A DNA stretch of 64,000 nucleotides from Neopestalotiopsis rosae (lineage: Eukaryota > Ascomycota > Sordariomycetes > Amphisphaeriales > Sporocadaceae), in the NCBI GenBank assembly GCA_023078685.1, contig JALGAS010000009.1, positions 620,001-684,000 of the forward strand. Direction: 5' to 3'. The first letter of the stretch is position 1, and each line of letters opens with the position of its first letter. Under the pieces are notes generated by a model, which saw nothing but the letters and a program-made list of their open reading frames with translations, made no database searches and had not been told where the DNA came from. The translations under genes and the position numbers were made by a program. Positions 1-11,467 of the stretch are shown here, in pieces.

Positions 1-1448
1 GCGACCCCAATGCAGATTTCGGACTAGTCGATGTGTACGGTATTCTGTTGGCAGCTCGGCTTCTGGTGCCCAAGGGCGAGTTGGGTGTCAACGAGCGCGA
101 CTTCAAGCTCTCGAACCAACGAGACTATATCAAGTATGGGCAGAACCCACTTCCGATCTATACTGCAGTCCGCCACGAGATTCCAGATATTGCGGGTGTC
201 GCTTCCGAATCCGATGGCGGCCCGTCAGAAGAAGCCAAAGAGATCGCTAAGCAAGAGGCTTGGTTTCAATGGTACGAAATGACTCCATATGAATTCTTCT
301 GCGAGGAGTTCAATGCAGGCATTCCAACGTGGGCCATGGGACGGAACTTCAAGAACGGTGTCGACGTTCCTCCAGAGAGCGGATTCCACCTGCCCGAGCT
401 GCGCATGCCTATCCTCATGGGCATCTACGGCTCAGCCTTTTGTGCGACGTTGAGTCACTATTATCGAGAGATCCGACCCCTGGTGAAAAGTCTGACAGGA
501 TTCAGTACCATTGATGAGATGATTCATGGCCATAATGATGATCTGTCCAAGGTCCACCCAATCGACCCAGCTCAGATTCCCAATTTTGTCTATGGCATGG
601 ACGATCAGCTGCGTTACACCACGCCTACAGCCATCACTAAGACACCCTATATTCAGCTGATGGATGCTGGAATGTCCAATAACCTACCTATCTATCCTCT
701 ACTACGTCCCGGGCGTGATGTCGACATCGTCATTGCCTTTGACGCTTCTGCTGACATCAAGACGGACAATTGGCTGTCGGTGACCGATGGTTACGCTCGC
801 CAACGTGGTATTAAGGGATGGCCGGTGGGCGTGGGCTGGCCAAAGGCTGGCGAAGCGCCGGCTCAGACCGAGCATGAGCTCGAGGAGGCACAAGCTTCCT
901 CAGCAGCCGAAGCAGCGTCGAAGTTGCGTGAAGCTCAAGAGGCTAAGAACAATGGGCAACCGACGGATCCGGCGGATCAGAAAGACAAAGCACAGCACGA
1001 CCAATCTCACCCTGAAGACTCGGACCTTGGCTACTGCACCATCTGGGTTGGGTCAACCGAGGAGCGGTCTTCGGAACCACCGCCACCAAGCAAGGCTATT
1101 GATGATTCAAGTAGCTGGCAACTTCTGGAAAAGGATGCTGGTATTGCGGTCGTTTACTTACCATTCATGGCAAACCCTAAAGTAGACGGAGTAGACCCGG
1201 CAAAGAGCGATTACATGAGCACTTGGAACTTTGTCTATACACCTGAACAGATTGAGAAGGTTGTTGAACTTGCCCGTGCCAACTACGATGAAGGCAAGGA
1301 ACAAATCCGTGGTTGTGTCAGAGCTGTTTATGAGCGTAGAAAGAAGATGAGAGAGGAAAGAGAGGCTGGAATTAAGGATGCGAGGAAGCGGAAGCTGCGA
1401 AGATTAGGCATCGAGGGAAAGTTGGGCGAGGGCGACCACTTTAGCTAG
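1..1448 (+). CDS. Cytosolic phospholipase A2-like protein, 3' part (5' partial)
   Basis: The frame is open from base 3 to the left window edge and stops at 1446-1448, so about 481 C-terminal residues are visible and the start lies outside. The sequence matches the PLA2c/lysophospholipase catalytic fold of fungal cytosolic phospholipase A2, which hydrolyses acyl chains of glycerophospholipids with a Ser-Asp dyad. Visible landmarks are the segment EMTPYEFFCEEFNAGIPTWA and the block DAGMSNNLPIYPLLRPGRD near 669-717, whose DAG is the usual catalytic-Asp region. The nucleophile motif GLSGG would lie upstream of the window. A charged Glu/Ala/Lys-rich stretch (about 880-1010) interrupts the fold, and the tail is Lys/Arg-rich. 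No signal peptide can be assessed. The family call is firm; substrate is not known. Confidence 0.88.
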   Translation, partial: DPNADFGLVDVYGILLAARLLVPKGELGVNERDFKLSNQRDYIKYGQNPLPIYTAVRHEIPDIAGVASESDGGPSEEAKEIAKQEAWFQWYEMTPYEFFCEEFNAGIPTWAMGRNFKNGVDVPPESGFHLPELRMPILMGIYGSAFCATLSHYYREIRPLVKSLTGFSTIDEMIHGHNDDLSKVHPIDPAQIPNFVYGMDDQLRYTTPTAITKTPYIQLMDAGMSNNLPIYPLLRPGRDVDIVIAFDASADIKTDNWLSVTDGYARQRGIKGWPVGVGWPKAGEAPAQTEHELEEAQASSAAEAASKLREAQEAKNNGQPTDPADQKDKAQHDQSHPEDSDLGYCTIWVGSTEERSSEPPPPSKAIDDSSSWQLLEKDAGIAVVYLPFMANPKVDGVDPAKSDYMSTWNFVYTPEQIEKVVELARANYDEGKEQIRGCVRAVYERRKKMREEREAGIKDARKRKLRRLGIEGKLGEGDHFS

Positions 1449-2880
1449 TGCTGTCACCCATCCTGGAGGCGAGGCTTGTAGCCAAAGGCCTGAAGTCAAA
1501 TCATGGCATTTCTTTCCATGTATATTATTGTAGCAGAGGGTTTGAAAACCTACACCGAAGCCACGTGGCTACCTAAGTAAGAATATAATTGATACCCGGC
1601 TCAGGATTGTGTCCTTAATGATTGGGACACTACAAATGCCTCATCGTTTGTAAGAATACTTACATTCTGCGCTGACTCTTCTCCAATCGGGCATCTTGGG
1701 CAAAAGTCAACCATGCTCATAGCATCATTGTACGCGTCTCCTACCACGGCTCTCGCTTAGCTTGACAACGGTCACTGTTTATTGATGACACCGTATTCCA
1801 ACGCCAAGTCCAGAAACCTCAATGTCAGAATCGAACATTGAACGTCGATTTGATTCCCGGCACGAGCACAATAAGCCCACGAGCCACGATGACCCACGGA
1901 ACTGAAGGATGAAGGATTTATCAGAGCAAATTATGGATGGATCTTGGTTTGGTCTCCGGTATCAACTACTTCGGTGCCTCAGTATACGGATGATATTTAA
2001 AGCGCCAATACAATATCCCCTCTGATCGATTATTCCGTTGGGTGCTGTGAGATTTGGTGTGTCGTACAACGCAATGAATCAAGTCATGTGGGAAGGTGGC
2101 TTTGATCAAGGAGGAGCAATACGAGAGTATCGCGCCGTGATTATTCAGATGTATCCGAGAAGGCTCTCAGCCGAGTGAGTTGCGTAATCTTGTTGTGCAT
2201 TGTCATGTGGTCGTCGTACCTTTAACTTGCTCGATTATGCTCAACCTTAGACCCTGCCAAAGTGAATGCAAACCTGGGACTTTCCATAAACCTCCAACGT
2301 GATGACAATGTCACAGTTTTCGTAATAATTAGATGGCGAAGGTTTTAATTTTGAACCAGAGAAAGATAATTATGATAATGATGGAAATAGAGTGGGAAAG
2401 ATACATAGGTAAAGTCATGCACAAGGCGGGAACTAAAAATTTGATTGGTCAATATTCGTGGGTCGTCTCATATCTATTGAAGCTTTTACTATTATTATTG
2501 TCGGTACCTACACAAGACTATTTGAAATTGGGCAATAGGTACCTTGATAGACGAATGGCACTTACACACACCATTTCGATATGAATGTTCCTGCAGATAC
2601 TCTCCAAGAATCCAAGAGCAACATTTGCGTGTGAATGCATAGCCTCGGTGTCTTATGCAGGGCCCAATTTGGCCATGCACCACTTTAACCTGCTCAAAGA
2701 TGCTCAAAGGACAAACAATAATCATAACGAGGCAGACCTCAGCAATTACAAGAAGTTTATTTTTACAGCGAGCATCTGGAAAACCCGACTGACTTGAATG
2801 TTCTCTCGACTTTGGGACCTTTCCTTTTGAAGTTTTCCGTGGCCTTTTACCCTCTCAACAGGTCAAAACGAGACGCGAAC
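1449..2880. other. Intergenic region, copper transporter upstream side
   Basis: No supported gene. The sequence is AT-rich around 2320-2520 and only short unconvincing frames occur. A GAGCAAA at 1924-1930 (TTTGCTC on the minus strand) resembles the core of the yeast copper-response element, but it is a single copy 950 bp from the downstream ATG. Confidence 0.5.
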
Positions 2881-3642
2881 ATGGCACCGACCATGACGAT
2901 GCCCACGGGCGATGCATCATCTTCAATGACGGCCGCGATGACCCCCACCGGCACGCCAGCCGCCCTCGGCGGCAGCGACATGACGATGAACGGCGGTGGC
3001 CCGAGCAGCAGCATGGGACCGATGGTCATGACCTTCTTCTACGCCTCCGACACCTCGCTCCTCTTCCAGTCCTGGACACCTTCCAGCACGGGCGTCTACG
3101 CCGCGACCTGCGTGTTTCTGCTGCTCCTGGCGGTATCGATGAGAGCCATGCTGGCGCTCAAGCCGATCCTGGAAACCACGGTGTGGAAGCCGCGACGAGC
3201 GCGACGCGGGCCCAAAAACGCGCACCACGAAATGCTGCTCTCGGACGAGTGCTGCGACGAGGACCAGGACCGGCTCAAGGAACAAGACCTGGACCCGGGC
3301 ATGGACGCCAGCGGAGGCGGCTTCGGGCGCCTATGCTCGGAGGTCAAGGGCCGGTGGTATGGATGGAGGTTCAAGTCGCGTTGGCTGCGAGCCATGTTTG
3401 AAATGTCGCTGGCTGTTCTTGGGTACCTCTTGTAAGATCTCTGCTAATGACACTTGGGATTGAGTTTTCTTCTTCGTTCATCTTGGTTTTGTACGACTGA
3501 CATATTTTGAAACAGAATGCTTGCTGTCATGACCATGAACGTAGGATATTTCGTCGCCGTCATCGCTGGTGTGTTTTTGGGCACATTCATTCTGGGTGAC
3601 TTGGCTACAAATAATTCATTGTATGAGGAGCATCATTGTTGA
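2881..3642 (+). CDS. Ctr-family high-affinity copper transporter
   Basis: Exons 2881-3431 and 3516-3642 give 225 residues. Ctr proteins form trimers that import Cu(I) across the plasma membrane or release it from vacuoles. The N-terminus is Met-rich (MxM pairs at the start and near residue 38), as expected for extracellular copper capture. TM1 lies around residues 75-95. A cytoplasmic loop with an acidic DECCDED patch follows. TM2 carries the family MxxxM motif (M185, M189) and TM3 carries GxxxG (G202, G206). Both signatures lie in exon 2, which confirms the splice: GTAAGA donor at 3432, CAG acceptor at 3513-3515. The protein ends HHC, reminiscent of the C-terminal HCH copper-release motif of animal CTR1. 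The ATG at 2881 was chosen because the Met-rich segment starts there; an in-frame extension upstream is not typical. Confidence 0.92.
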
Positions 3643-4145
3643 AGTTGAGTCCGCACATTTTTAGCGACGGGTAGACCAATGTGCTTTTCCTTTTCTTGCG
3701 TATTTACTCTAATGTTGTTTCTTTTCTCTTTCTTGTAAACTTCTGGAGCTTGATGAGCCTGCGTTGCAATTGATGGCCTACTTGCGACTATTGTTCAGAC
3801 ATATTGGCCTACTTATCTTATGTCGTTTTCAAGCTACTCTAAGTGATTGATACAATCAATATTGAGTCCCTCGTGTCGAGTGTAGTAGTATATGTATTGT
3901 GTGGTTTGTGTGGCGACGCCTATAGCTGAAGCTATAAAGGATTGCGGGGAAGAAAGTAAATGTCGACAATGGAGTTGATGTAGCCATGACGTAGATCGGT
4001 TGTCACACGACGGAAGATTATTACATCCATTTCGAAGGCGAGCAAACATATCTATGACACATCTTTGTAAAATTGCTTGTTAACCATTACATTTCGTAGT
4101 CTACTATTCATGGTTTGGAAAAGTTCACAAGCATCATATTTCAAG
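3643..4145. other. Intergenic spacer
   Basis: About 500 bp between two same-strand genes. AT-rich 3' flank of the copper transporter and presumed promoter of the GFA-like gene. I see no gene in it. Confidence 0.5.
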
Positions 4146-4715
4146 ATGCCAGACCTCCCTGGAAGCTGTTACTGTCACGCCATAAAGTTCACTATCACGT
4201 TGGAGGACCCTGATTCCGAAGCGAGGACGAGTATTTGCCACTGTGGCAACTGTAAAAAGTTTACAGGTTGTAATTATGGCATTACAACAATGATTCCTCG
4301 CTCTGCTTTGAGAATCACAGATGGGAGAGATCAGATCAAGGTTCACGAGGCAGACAATGGTAGCGGAGTAATGCTACATCGAGAGTTCTGCGGACTTTGT
4401 GGTGGCAGCTTGCTCGAGTACGGTGTAAGTATTGGCATTTGCTTAAATTGCTTGCAAGAAGCATATATTTAACCGACCTCATTCTTAGGCCAATGCTGGC
4501 GACAACATCTACGTCTTCTACGGGACCCTAGAAGACCATGCGCGGGGCCAGGTTGAGCCCAAAGGCGAGTTCTTCTGTAAACTTCGGGATCCGTGGATGC
4601 CGGAAGTGGAAGGTAGGTTATCATGATGAGTAAAGCTTCGGCTAAATGTGTTCTACGCTTTCTGCTAAAATGAGTTTCTTAAGGACTATTCCACAAGTAT
4701 GAAATTAAACAATGA
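4146..4715 (+). CDS. GFA-fold (CENP-V/GFA) zinc protein
   Basis: Exons 4146-4424, 4489-4612 and 4684-4715 give 144 residues. The family is the GFA/CENP-V zinc-binding fold, named after glutathione-dependent formaldehyde-activating enzyme; most fungal members have no proven substrate. Zinc ligands are visible in order: CYC near residues 9-11, CHCGNC near 37-42 and CGLCGG near 87-92. The motif around GSCYCHAIKF at the N-terminus is the usual family start, so I chose the ATG at 4146 over the in-frame ATG at 4110. Introns are GTAAGT...TTAG (4425-4488) and GTAGGT...AAG (4613-4683). The last exon adds only about ten residues and the final splice is less certain. The length is normal for a single-domain member. 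Confidence 0.85.
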
Positions 4716-5272
4716 TGAAGTCCAATGGTCATGTATGGATGACAACCTCAGTGGGTGTATAATATCTGAAGTTAAGGCATGTGTCGGCGCGGACAAGACA
4801 GTTACAGAGTCCCGCTCCACAGAGAGACCTCTTGAAGCTGTATCATTTTTCATGAGTAGGCTCGTGGCATGTGATACAAAAAACGAAGCCAAACTTATCC
4901 CTTTCTTCATCACCGAATCTGCATTGAGATGTTTCAAGGCAGTAGAACAATTCATTGTCTCTCACATTTTGGGTGAGACAATTCTGACATGATCCTTCTA
5001 AGAACCACAATATCATTGTGCTTTCTAGTGCTGTACTTACTGTCTCTTTTGTTGATGTAAGGAAACAAGGAAATTCTTCTCCAAACAATGAGATTTGCAG
5101 TTGCGTAGCAATAACCTCGGTGGTCCTTCAACCTTCTTTGCCTCAACTCAGATGTTTATATAATCGTCGATGAGCACCCACAGTCAGATCTTTTCTGAGA
5201 AACCAGAATACTTCGATTTAGTACAACAACCAAAACATTACGATAACTTCTGCCAACCCTACAATTCCGAAA
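4716..5272. other. Intergenic spacer
   Basis: About 560 bp holding the presumed promoter of the cysteine-rich protein gene. Overlapping frames on both strands at 4690-5150 show no recognisable protein and are rejected. Confidence 0.5.
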
Positions 5273-8200
5273 ATGGCTCAAATACCACCAATTGTCGAGC
5301 CCATTTGCAATTTTACCACTGCTCCGCCAGGTAATGTTGTACCGAGGAAGGGTCGATGTATTGCATGCATGTCGAGATCAGCTGCGCATTCAAGATGCAC
5401 TGGCATCAGCACTACACAAGGGTGTAAAGACTGTTCCGAATGGGGAATTCCATGCATTCGAGGTGACTGGGCCCTTCCACCCCACCCAGAACGACGAACT
5501 GGTGCATCTCTTTCTCCAGGATGGATAAGATGTACAGTATGTCCGACTCAGGAGGAGTGCGACCGAGGCCATCCGTGCATGAGATGCATCGATAGGAACC
5601 AACCAGCCCTCTGTGAGAGGACTACATGGCGGAGCATTTTGTATCGCCCTGTGCCGGGCGATGACATGTACGGTTTCTGGATCAGTAAGTGGCTTCTTCT
5701 TCCTCCCCTTCTTCTCTCTCTCTTGAATTCTTGTTTTTGAAATTTTCATCTCTCTTCTAATGTGAAATCAAAATCGCTAACAGTTGGTGCTATAGTGCGG
5801 AGGCCACACAGCGGCCCGGGTGGCTTTCTCGACTTCGACCTTACTGGAACGTGGGCGAACTGGAGAATGCCAAACAATTACCATATCGAGTTTGCCATCA
5901 AGAAATACTGGGAAAAAGGCTGGCTCGATCACTGGCGTGGACCAAGCCAGCTGACTTGGGGCACACCCGAGCTGCCCAATCAACTGGGACCAATCTACGT
6001 CGGGCCGCCCGCAGGACATGTTGAACCGCCGCCGATAACGTATTTCCGCCCGAACGTTGCCCCGTTTTCGGCCAACCTAACGGGTCGGTCTGGTTTGGAA
6101 AGGACCCCGGCAGAGCAGCTCGCTGCCCGGTTTGGCTGGCACGTGCCAGTTCGGGCTGGAAGATCAGAAGCAGACGAAGCGGCAGACAAACTCCGGTGGA
6201 GCTGGGATAGCCAGCCTCGTCAACTTCTGCCGACCACACCGTGTCCTCTTATCATGAATAGGCTATACATTGCGCCCCCGGCTGTACCGCCGCCAGTCGT
6301 CGGTCCACCAGTCGGAGCCCCCGTTCTTTTGGGGACACCAGTTCCTAGCCCGGGAGCCCCCGTGCTTTTGGGGACACCAGTTCCTAGCCCGGGAGCCCCC
6401 GTGCTTTTGGGGACACCAGTCCCTAGCCCGGCATCCGCACGATCTTTTAAAGAAACGCCCGTCCCAGTCCCGTCATATGGAAGACCTTTTGGGGCAACGC
6501 CTACCCCGGGCCCGTCACACGGGTCTGGGGAAACACCAGCCCCAAGCCATTCATTAGGAGGAGCTTTCGGAGGCACGCCAGCTCCAGCTCTTGGCGGAAC
6601 GCCCGCCTCGCCATCCGGAGGTCCTCTTGTAACATCGCCAGTCCCAAGCCCATCCCCTGAAAGATTTTTTGGAGACATACCAAGCCCAGGCCTAGGCCTA
6701 TCGTATGGCGGACCTCTCGGAAGACCTCTAATTACAGGCCCGTCTATCGGAGAGATTCTTGGAGGCCCAGCACCTGTGGACCCAGCAATGATAGACCCAG
6801 CACTCACATCGTCGCCCTCTTATGGTAACCCAGCACCATTCGGTCAAGTCAGAGAGTCAATCGAAGAAGCTGAGGAGCAGAGAACAGATGAGTTTCTTCA
6901 GGCAACATTCCCTGGCATCTATGGGGATAGCTCTGCGGATGAAAGGTCGGAAGGCAAGAGGGCGACAAGGTCTCCTCCTGCAGATGAGAACAGCAGCAAG
7001 AAACCGAGGATAGACGATGAGGGAGGACAAAGACCACGTGCGGGAGGCAAAAAGCCAATCTGGGGAAACAAAACGGGAAAGAAGCCAGTCTCTGGAGGTA
7101 AGGGACCAGTGTGGCCCGGCCAAGTTGTAGCCGCTCCACCGGTAGAACAACAAAACACTACAACCTCTACCGGGAATACAAGTTCTGCTGATTTCCATGA
7201 CGACATGGAGATTGATGATGTTATTGGAGGAGCACACTATGGTGCTAGCTCCCCCTACCAGGGTAAAACACCAAGTCCTCCCCGGACAATGAGAGAAGGT
7301 TCTCAGCCACCGACGCATGAAGACCCGTTTTCGCCTTTGTCACCAGGCAACTTGCGACAATTCATAGATGAAACTCTTCAACCAGACGCTGCCGGCAGAG
7401 TACTACCTGAACCTCCACAAGCTCTGGATGCGAACGGAAACCCCTTGCCACTGGCGCAACTTCTACATGGAGGCGCGGCGGCCGAAGACCAATCCGCACC
7501 TCCCAGTCAGGTGTCTGACAAGTTGCCTGTACCCCCTCTTAGACCCCCTCCAGCACCACAACCGGTCCCTGCACAACTCCCGAAATGGCCAGAGGAATTC
7601 ATTGCCAGTAACGAAGCAATGTTTGGACCACACACAGAACGTATCAAGCAATATTGGCATAGATACCCCATGCCAGCTGAGATGCAGACACATTGCGTGG
7701 CAAATGCAGATTGGATCATGTACATACAGTGCGTGTTGAACCCGAAAGGCAAGCTCGTTCCTCGCACAGAAGTCCCGATTGCTCGCCCTCCGTCCCCGGG
7801 GCCATTAACACCCCTGTTTGCGGCCGGTCCCTCGGCGATCCCGTCCGATCACCCCTTCAGGCAGTCGATGGGCAGAGGTCCCATGCCGAATATTCATAGA
7901 CAACGTGCCTGGAAGGCGGGAGCCATCGCCGGGCCCCCGGCGGGATTGTGCAGCATGTGCAATAACTATACCCAAGGTATCTGTGAATCCGACGAGCATC
8001 ACCCAGGGCACGACCGATGCTATGTCTGCTCTGAATGCGACTTTAGATGCCGCGAGAACTTGAAAGACCTCATGCACCGGTTCAACATGATCAACGGAAG
8101 CAAAGTCTATGCCTGCCGCGCGTGCACGGCTGGACTGTTACACACTCCGAGTTTTACGAATGGTTCAGGCATCGACGTCTACGACGCCAGACTTGCGCTT

Positions 8201-8860
8201 GGTGATCTGGCGTCTCCAGAGACAGTCGGATATGATCCGAGATGCTACACGAATAACCACCACCCGAACGAAGGGCTGATGATCCGCGGCGGCGTTCACC
8301 CGATACACGTCTACACTGGCTGTCCTTGTGCTGGAAAGCTACTTTTCAGACGACTGTGTGACCCCCATCGCTGCCAAGCCTTCTTTGATGCGTTGAGTAG
8401 GATGTACGCGATGGCCGCGTACAAGTACGGTAAGGTAGACAAAAAGGGAGGCGGTGAGGTTTGCTTTGCTTGCATGAACAACCCTCCACAGAGACCCGGA
8501 GACAGGACCAACCTGACCGAGGCTGGACGTGTATGGGCCTGTCTGATGTGCAGCGGTGTGTCCATTGGCGAGTGCCCTGCCCAACTTATTGTGTCGTCTG
8601 ATCAGGTGAAGCTTGAGCCTTTTGGCGACGCACCCAACGGCGGAAAGCCAAAGCTCTTGGCTAATACAACGCCCGGATACGTCAGCAGCGACGAGGAGGT
8701 GTCTGGAGGTGGCCAGCCCCGTCAGTATAGCGACGACAGCAGCAATGATGGAGGAAACGGCAACGATGGCACTAACACTAACGACCCGGACGCCATGCAG
8801 GATGTCCAGATGGAAGGCACCTACGACGAACAAGCTGATCCGCTCGGTATCTACCACTAA
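5273..8860 (+). CDS. Uncharacterised Cys-rich/Pro-rich protein with two Zn2Cys6-like clusters
   Basis: Exons 5273-5684 and 5784-8860 (GTAAGT...CAG intron) give 1162 residues. I do not recognise a characterised family. The N-terminus carries two successive six-cysteine clusters: C29-x2-C-x9-C-x8-C-x2-C-x6-C61 and C87-x2-C-x5-C-x5-C-x2-C-x8-C114. Both resemble, but do not exactly match, the fungal Zn(II)2Cys6 pattern. A Trp-rich segment follows (about 150-260). Next comes a long low-complexity Pro/Gly/Ser region with a 13-residue tandem repeat, then a basic Lys/Gly-rich stretch (about 530-580) that could be nuclear-targeting. The C-terminal part (about 860-1075) is another cysteine-rich region with at least six CxxC or CxC pairs plus His, probably zinc-binding. 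The tail is acidic and Asn/Asp-rich. There are no signal peptide or membrane segments. A nuclear zinc protein is plausible, but DNA binding is inference. Confidence 0.85.
6314..6430 (+). repeat. Three tandem 39-bp coding repeats
   Basis: Three copies (6314-6352, 6353-6391, 6392-6430) are almost identical, each encoding GAPVLLGTPVPSP. They lie inside the Pro-rich part of the 5273-8860 gene. More diverged relatives (GTPAP, GTPTPGPS and similar) continue to about 6700. The unit is a multiple of three, so copy-number change keeps the frame. Confidence 0.95.
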
Positions 8861-9953
8861 CACTGAACAGAATTACCCCGTCCCTTGTACTAAAGGTAGG
8901 TTGCTGGATAACTCGGCAGGTAAGCATAAGTTTTGACTGTATTCAATGATAAACACTTAATCACAACTGGCAAGAATTTGGGCACTGATTCTGGCTTTCA
9001 ATAATTGATTTTCATTTGACACATTTGATGGTGAGTGATTCCGAAAGCGGTGTTAGAAAAATTCAAAAAGCAATTCGGTCCCCAGTTACTTCCCCCAAAA
9101 TCTTATGGTGACCACGATCAAACAAATAGCAATACTTGGGACGAGCGCATCCTGTGTTGCCCCCAAACCAATTCTATCATTTGTGATCTTTTACGCTCGT
9201 CTTCATGGAGCGCACTACTATAAATTAATTGGAAATACTTTCCGATGCTATTACATTTGTGCGTAAACAGCCACCAGACGTTCTTTGTCTCCTTTCAGCA
9301 CGAAGCTAGTCTCGTGACGTCGCCTGGTGGCGTCAGCAAAGACCAGGGGCTTTATATCTGACACCGTATGGATTGTGATTGGTGTGGCTGACGGCTTGAT
9401 GAAAACTGCTCAAATGATGTCCCTCTTCCCTGCTCAGCACATCCTCAGGAAAAACAAAAAACTAGTCATAACAGTAATGATGACGACGATTCGACCTTCG
9501 TCTTGTGCTACTCAACTACATCCAAAGTGATCAATAGCGTATATACTGTAAATTTAGACGGCATCCAAGGCTTGCCAAGTCTTTCGCACTACTACTAAGC
9601 ACAATACCACTGTCAAACGAACCGGATTTCTGTGTTGGAAAAAGAGCTAATCGTATAATTTTGAACGTCCGCTTACGGCACGCACGATTTTACGATTCTA
9701 CGCCAAGGATTCTTTTCTGACACGAAAGATGTACATACGACTGACGTACGAGGCTGGATTTCTCGAGGTATCATGTTGAATCCAGTATGTGTGTAGAAGA
9801 ACATAGGACTAAGATTTGAGAACACCATGTAACTCAATTTCTTCTCCCTGCCTTCTGCCTCTTCCGATCAATACTATAGGTTGTTAAAAAGGTTCTGGCT
9901 CACCAAAGTTCGATATCTCCAGGTTCAACGGTCCATTGTTCCGTCATTCTACC
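8861..9953. other. Intergenic region
   Basis: About 1.1 kb, AT-rich, between two same-strand genes. No frame has recognisable protein features and no RNA gene is evident. The proximal 100 bp before 9954 is presumed promoter and leader of the peroxygenase gene. Confidence 0.5.
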
Positions 9954-10890
9954 ATGAAGCCCACCCTTGTCCCTGGCTCCGTGCTCTATGGAGCCTTCGC
10001 CACTGCTGCTGTTGCGTCAGACTGGTCGCCTCCGCAGCCAGGTGATGGTAAACGCTCTACAAATCGCAAGGGCACTAGACTTCAATACTAACGACCCTCT
10101 TCGCAGTTCGAAGCCCATGTCCTTTGTTAAACTCTTTGGCAAATCACGGCTTCATACCTCATGACGGAAAAAACATCAGTGGTGATGTTCTCTCAGAGGC
10201 AATCACAACAAATCTGAACATGGACGCCAGCGTGAGCGAGGCCTTTCTGGCCGCGATTCGGAATTCGATCACCTCGGCCGAGACCTTTTCTCTCGACGAG
10301 CTGAATAGACACAACGCGATTGAGCATGATGCCAGCTTGAGGTGAGTCTGTGAGACCGGAGAATAGCAATTCCCGCACAAGATACTGACTGTTTCCTTCT
10401 TTTTCCCTGTTGCAGTCGGCAAGACTTTTATTTCGGCAATGTGCAATCTTTCAACGAGACTATCTTCAACCAGACTCGGTCCTATTGGACGGACCCAGTC
10501 ACTATCGATATTCACCAGGCCGCCAACGCCCGTAATGCGCGCATTGGAACATCAAAGGCTACCAACCCGACATACAATGGAACAGCAGTCGCTCGGGCTA
10601 GCGGTCTCGAGACTGCGGCGTATATCTTGAGTTTTGGAGACAAGGCCACTGGTAGTGTACCAAAAGCGTTTATCGAGTACTTTTTTGGTATGACTTTCCT
10701 ACACCCATCAATCCAGGCTTTGTCTCGCTTGGAACTGACCCTTTGGATAAACTCTGCAGAGAATGAGCGTCTACCATTTCAGCTAGGATGGTATAAATCA
10801 GCAGAGTCCATCTCGTTCCAAGACTTGCTGGATATGACTAGCCGCGTCTCTCAAGCTGGCTTACATGACTCAGGCTTGAATGAGCTTTGA
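9954..10890 (+). CDS. Short-type unspecific peroxygenase / chloroperoxidase-like heme-thiolate protein
   Basis: Exons 9954-10047, 10107-10341, 10416-10687 and 10760-10890 give 243 residues. These secreted heme-thiolate enzymes use H2O2 to insert oxygen into C-H bonds or to halogenate. A hydrophobic N-terminus up to about residue 22 looks like a signal peptide. The family motif SPCPLLNSLANHGF gives the proximal heme ligand C36. The E104-H105-D106 motif follows 69 residues later, and E175 lies about 140 residues from C36. This spacing fits the His/Glu acid-base pair of short (group I) peroxygenases. ENERLPFQLGW near the end matches the family and is produced only when the third intron (72 nt, 10688-10759) is removed. 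Intron 1 has a perfect TACTAAC branch site. Substrate is unknown. Confidence 0.92.
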
Positions 10891-11467
10891 GACCCTCAAC
10901 GGCCAGAGGTGTTTGTACTGGAGATAGACGTGGTCAGGTGTCAGGCTGAGCCGAGTGTGCAGAGTCAGCTGATTATCTTATGGAAATACATTTCGTATCA
11001 AGTCTTCTGAATCGGATCTGCCCTTCACCATGCCTATTTTGACCCATTGATGCGCAGTCTAGTTTGCCTAATTCAGCCTCATTCTGTATGGGAATAATAG
11101 AGACCCATTTAAATCTAAAATATGAACACTCAGATTTATATACCAAGAGTGTTGCGGTGACCATCGGTCTCCGTTGCAGCTCCGAGAGCGCAGCACAGTC
11201 CCTTTGAAGTAATGCGCTATAGAACCACCGAGTCGGCCCCAGCCAGGCGCTATGTCCGACGGTATTAGCGCTGTGCAGACTACCAGTGGCCTACCACTAA
11301 CTTCTACCGCCAGTGGACGTGTAGTTCGTGATGCCCCTGATCGCGTTTGAGAATTTTTCATGATATATTACTTCAGACACTTTCTTGATAGTGATTATGA
11401 ATTGGTTTTATTGGTATCTGAAGTTTCTAGGCTGCGGTATTGTATGCATCCAATATCATTGTAATTA
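10891..11467. other. Convergent intergenic spacer
   Basis: About 580 bp between the convergent 3' ends of the peroxygenase and the 2-oxoglutarate oxygenase genes. Nothing recognisable. Confidence 0.5.

Noticed and set aside
6314..6430. CRISPR-like direct repeats
   Set aside because: Units are contiguous without spacers, in frame inside a fungal gene; CRISPR arrays are not expected in a fungus.
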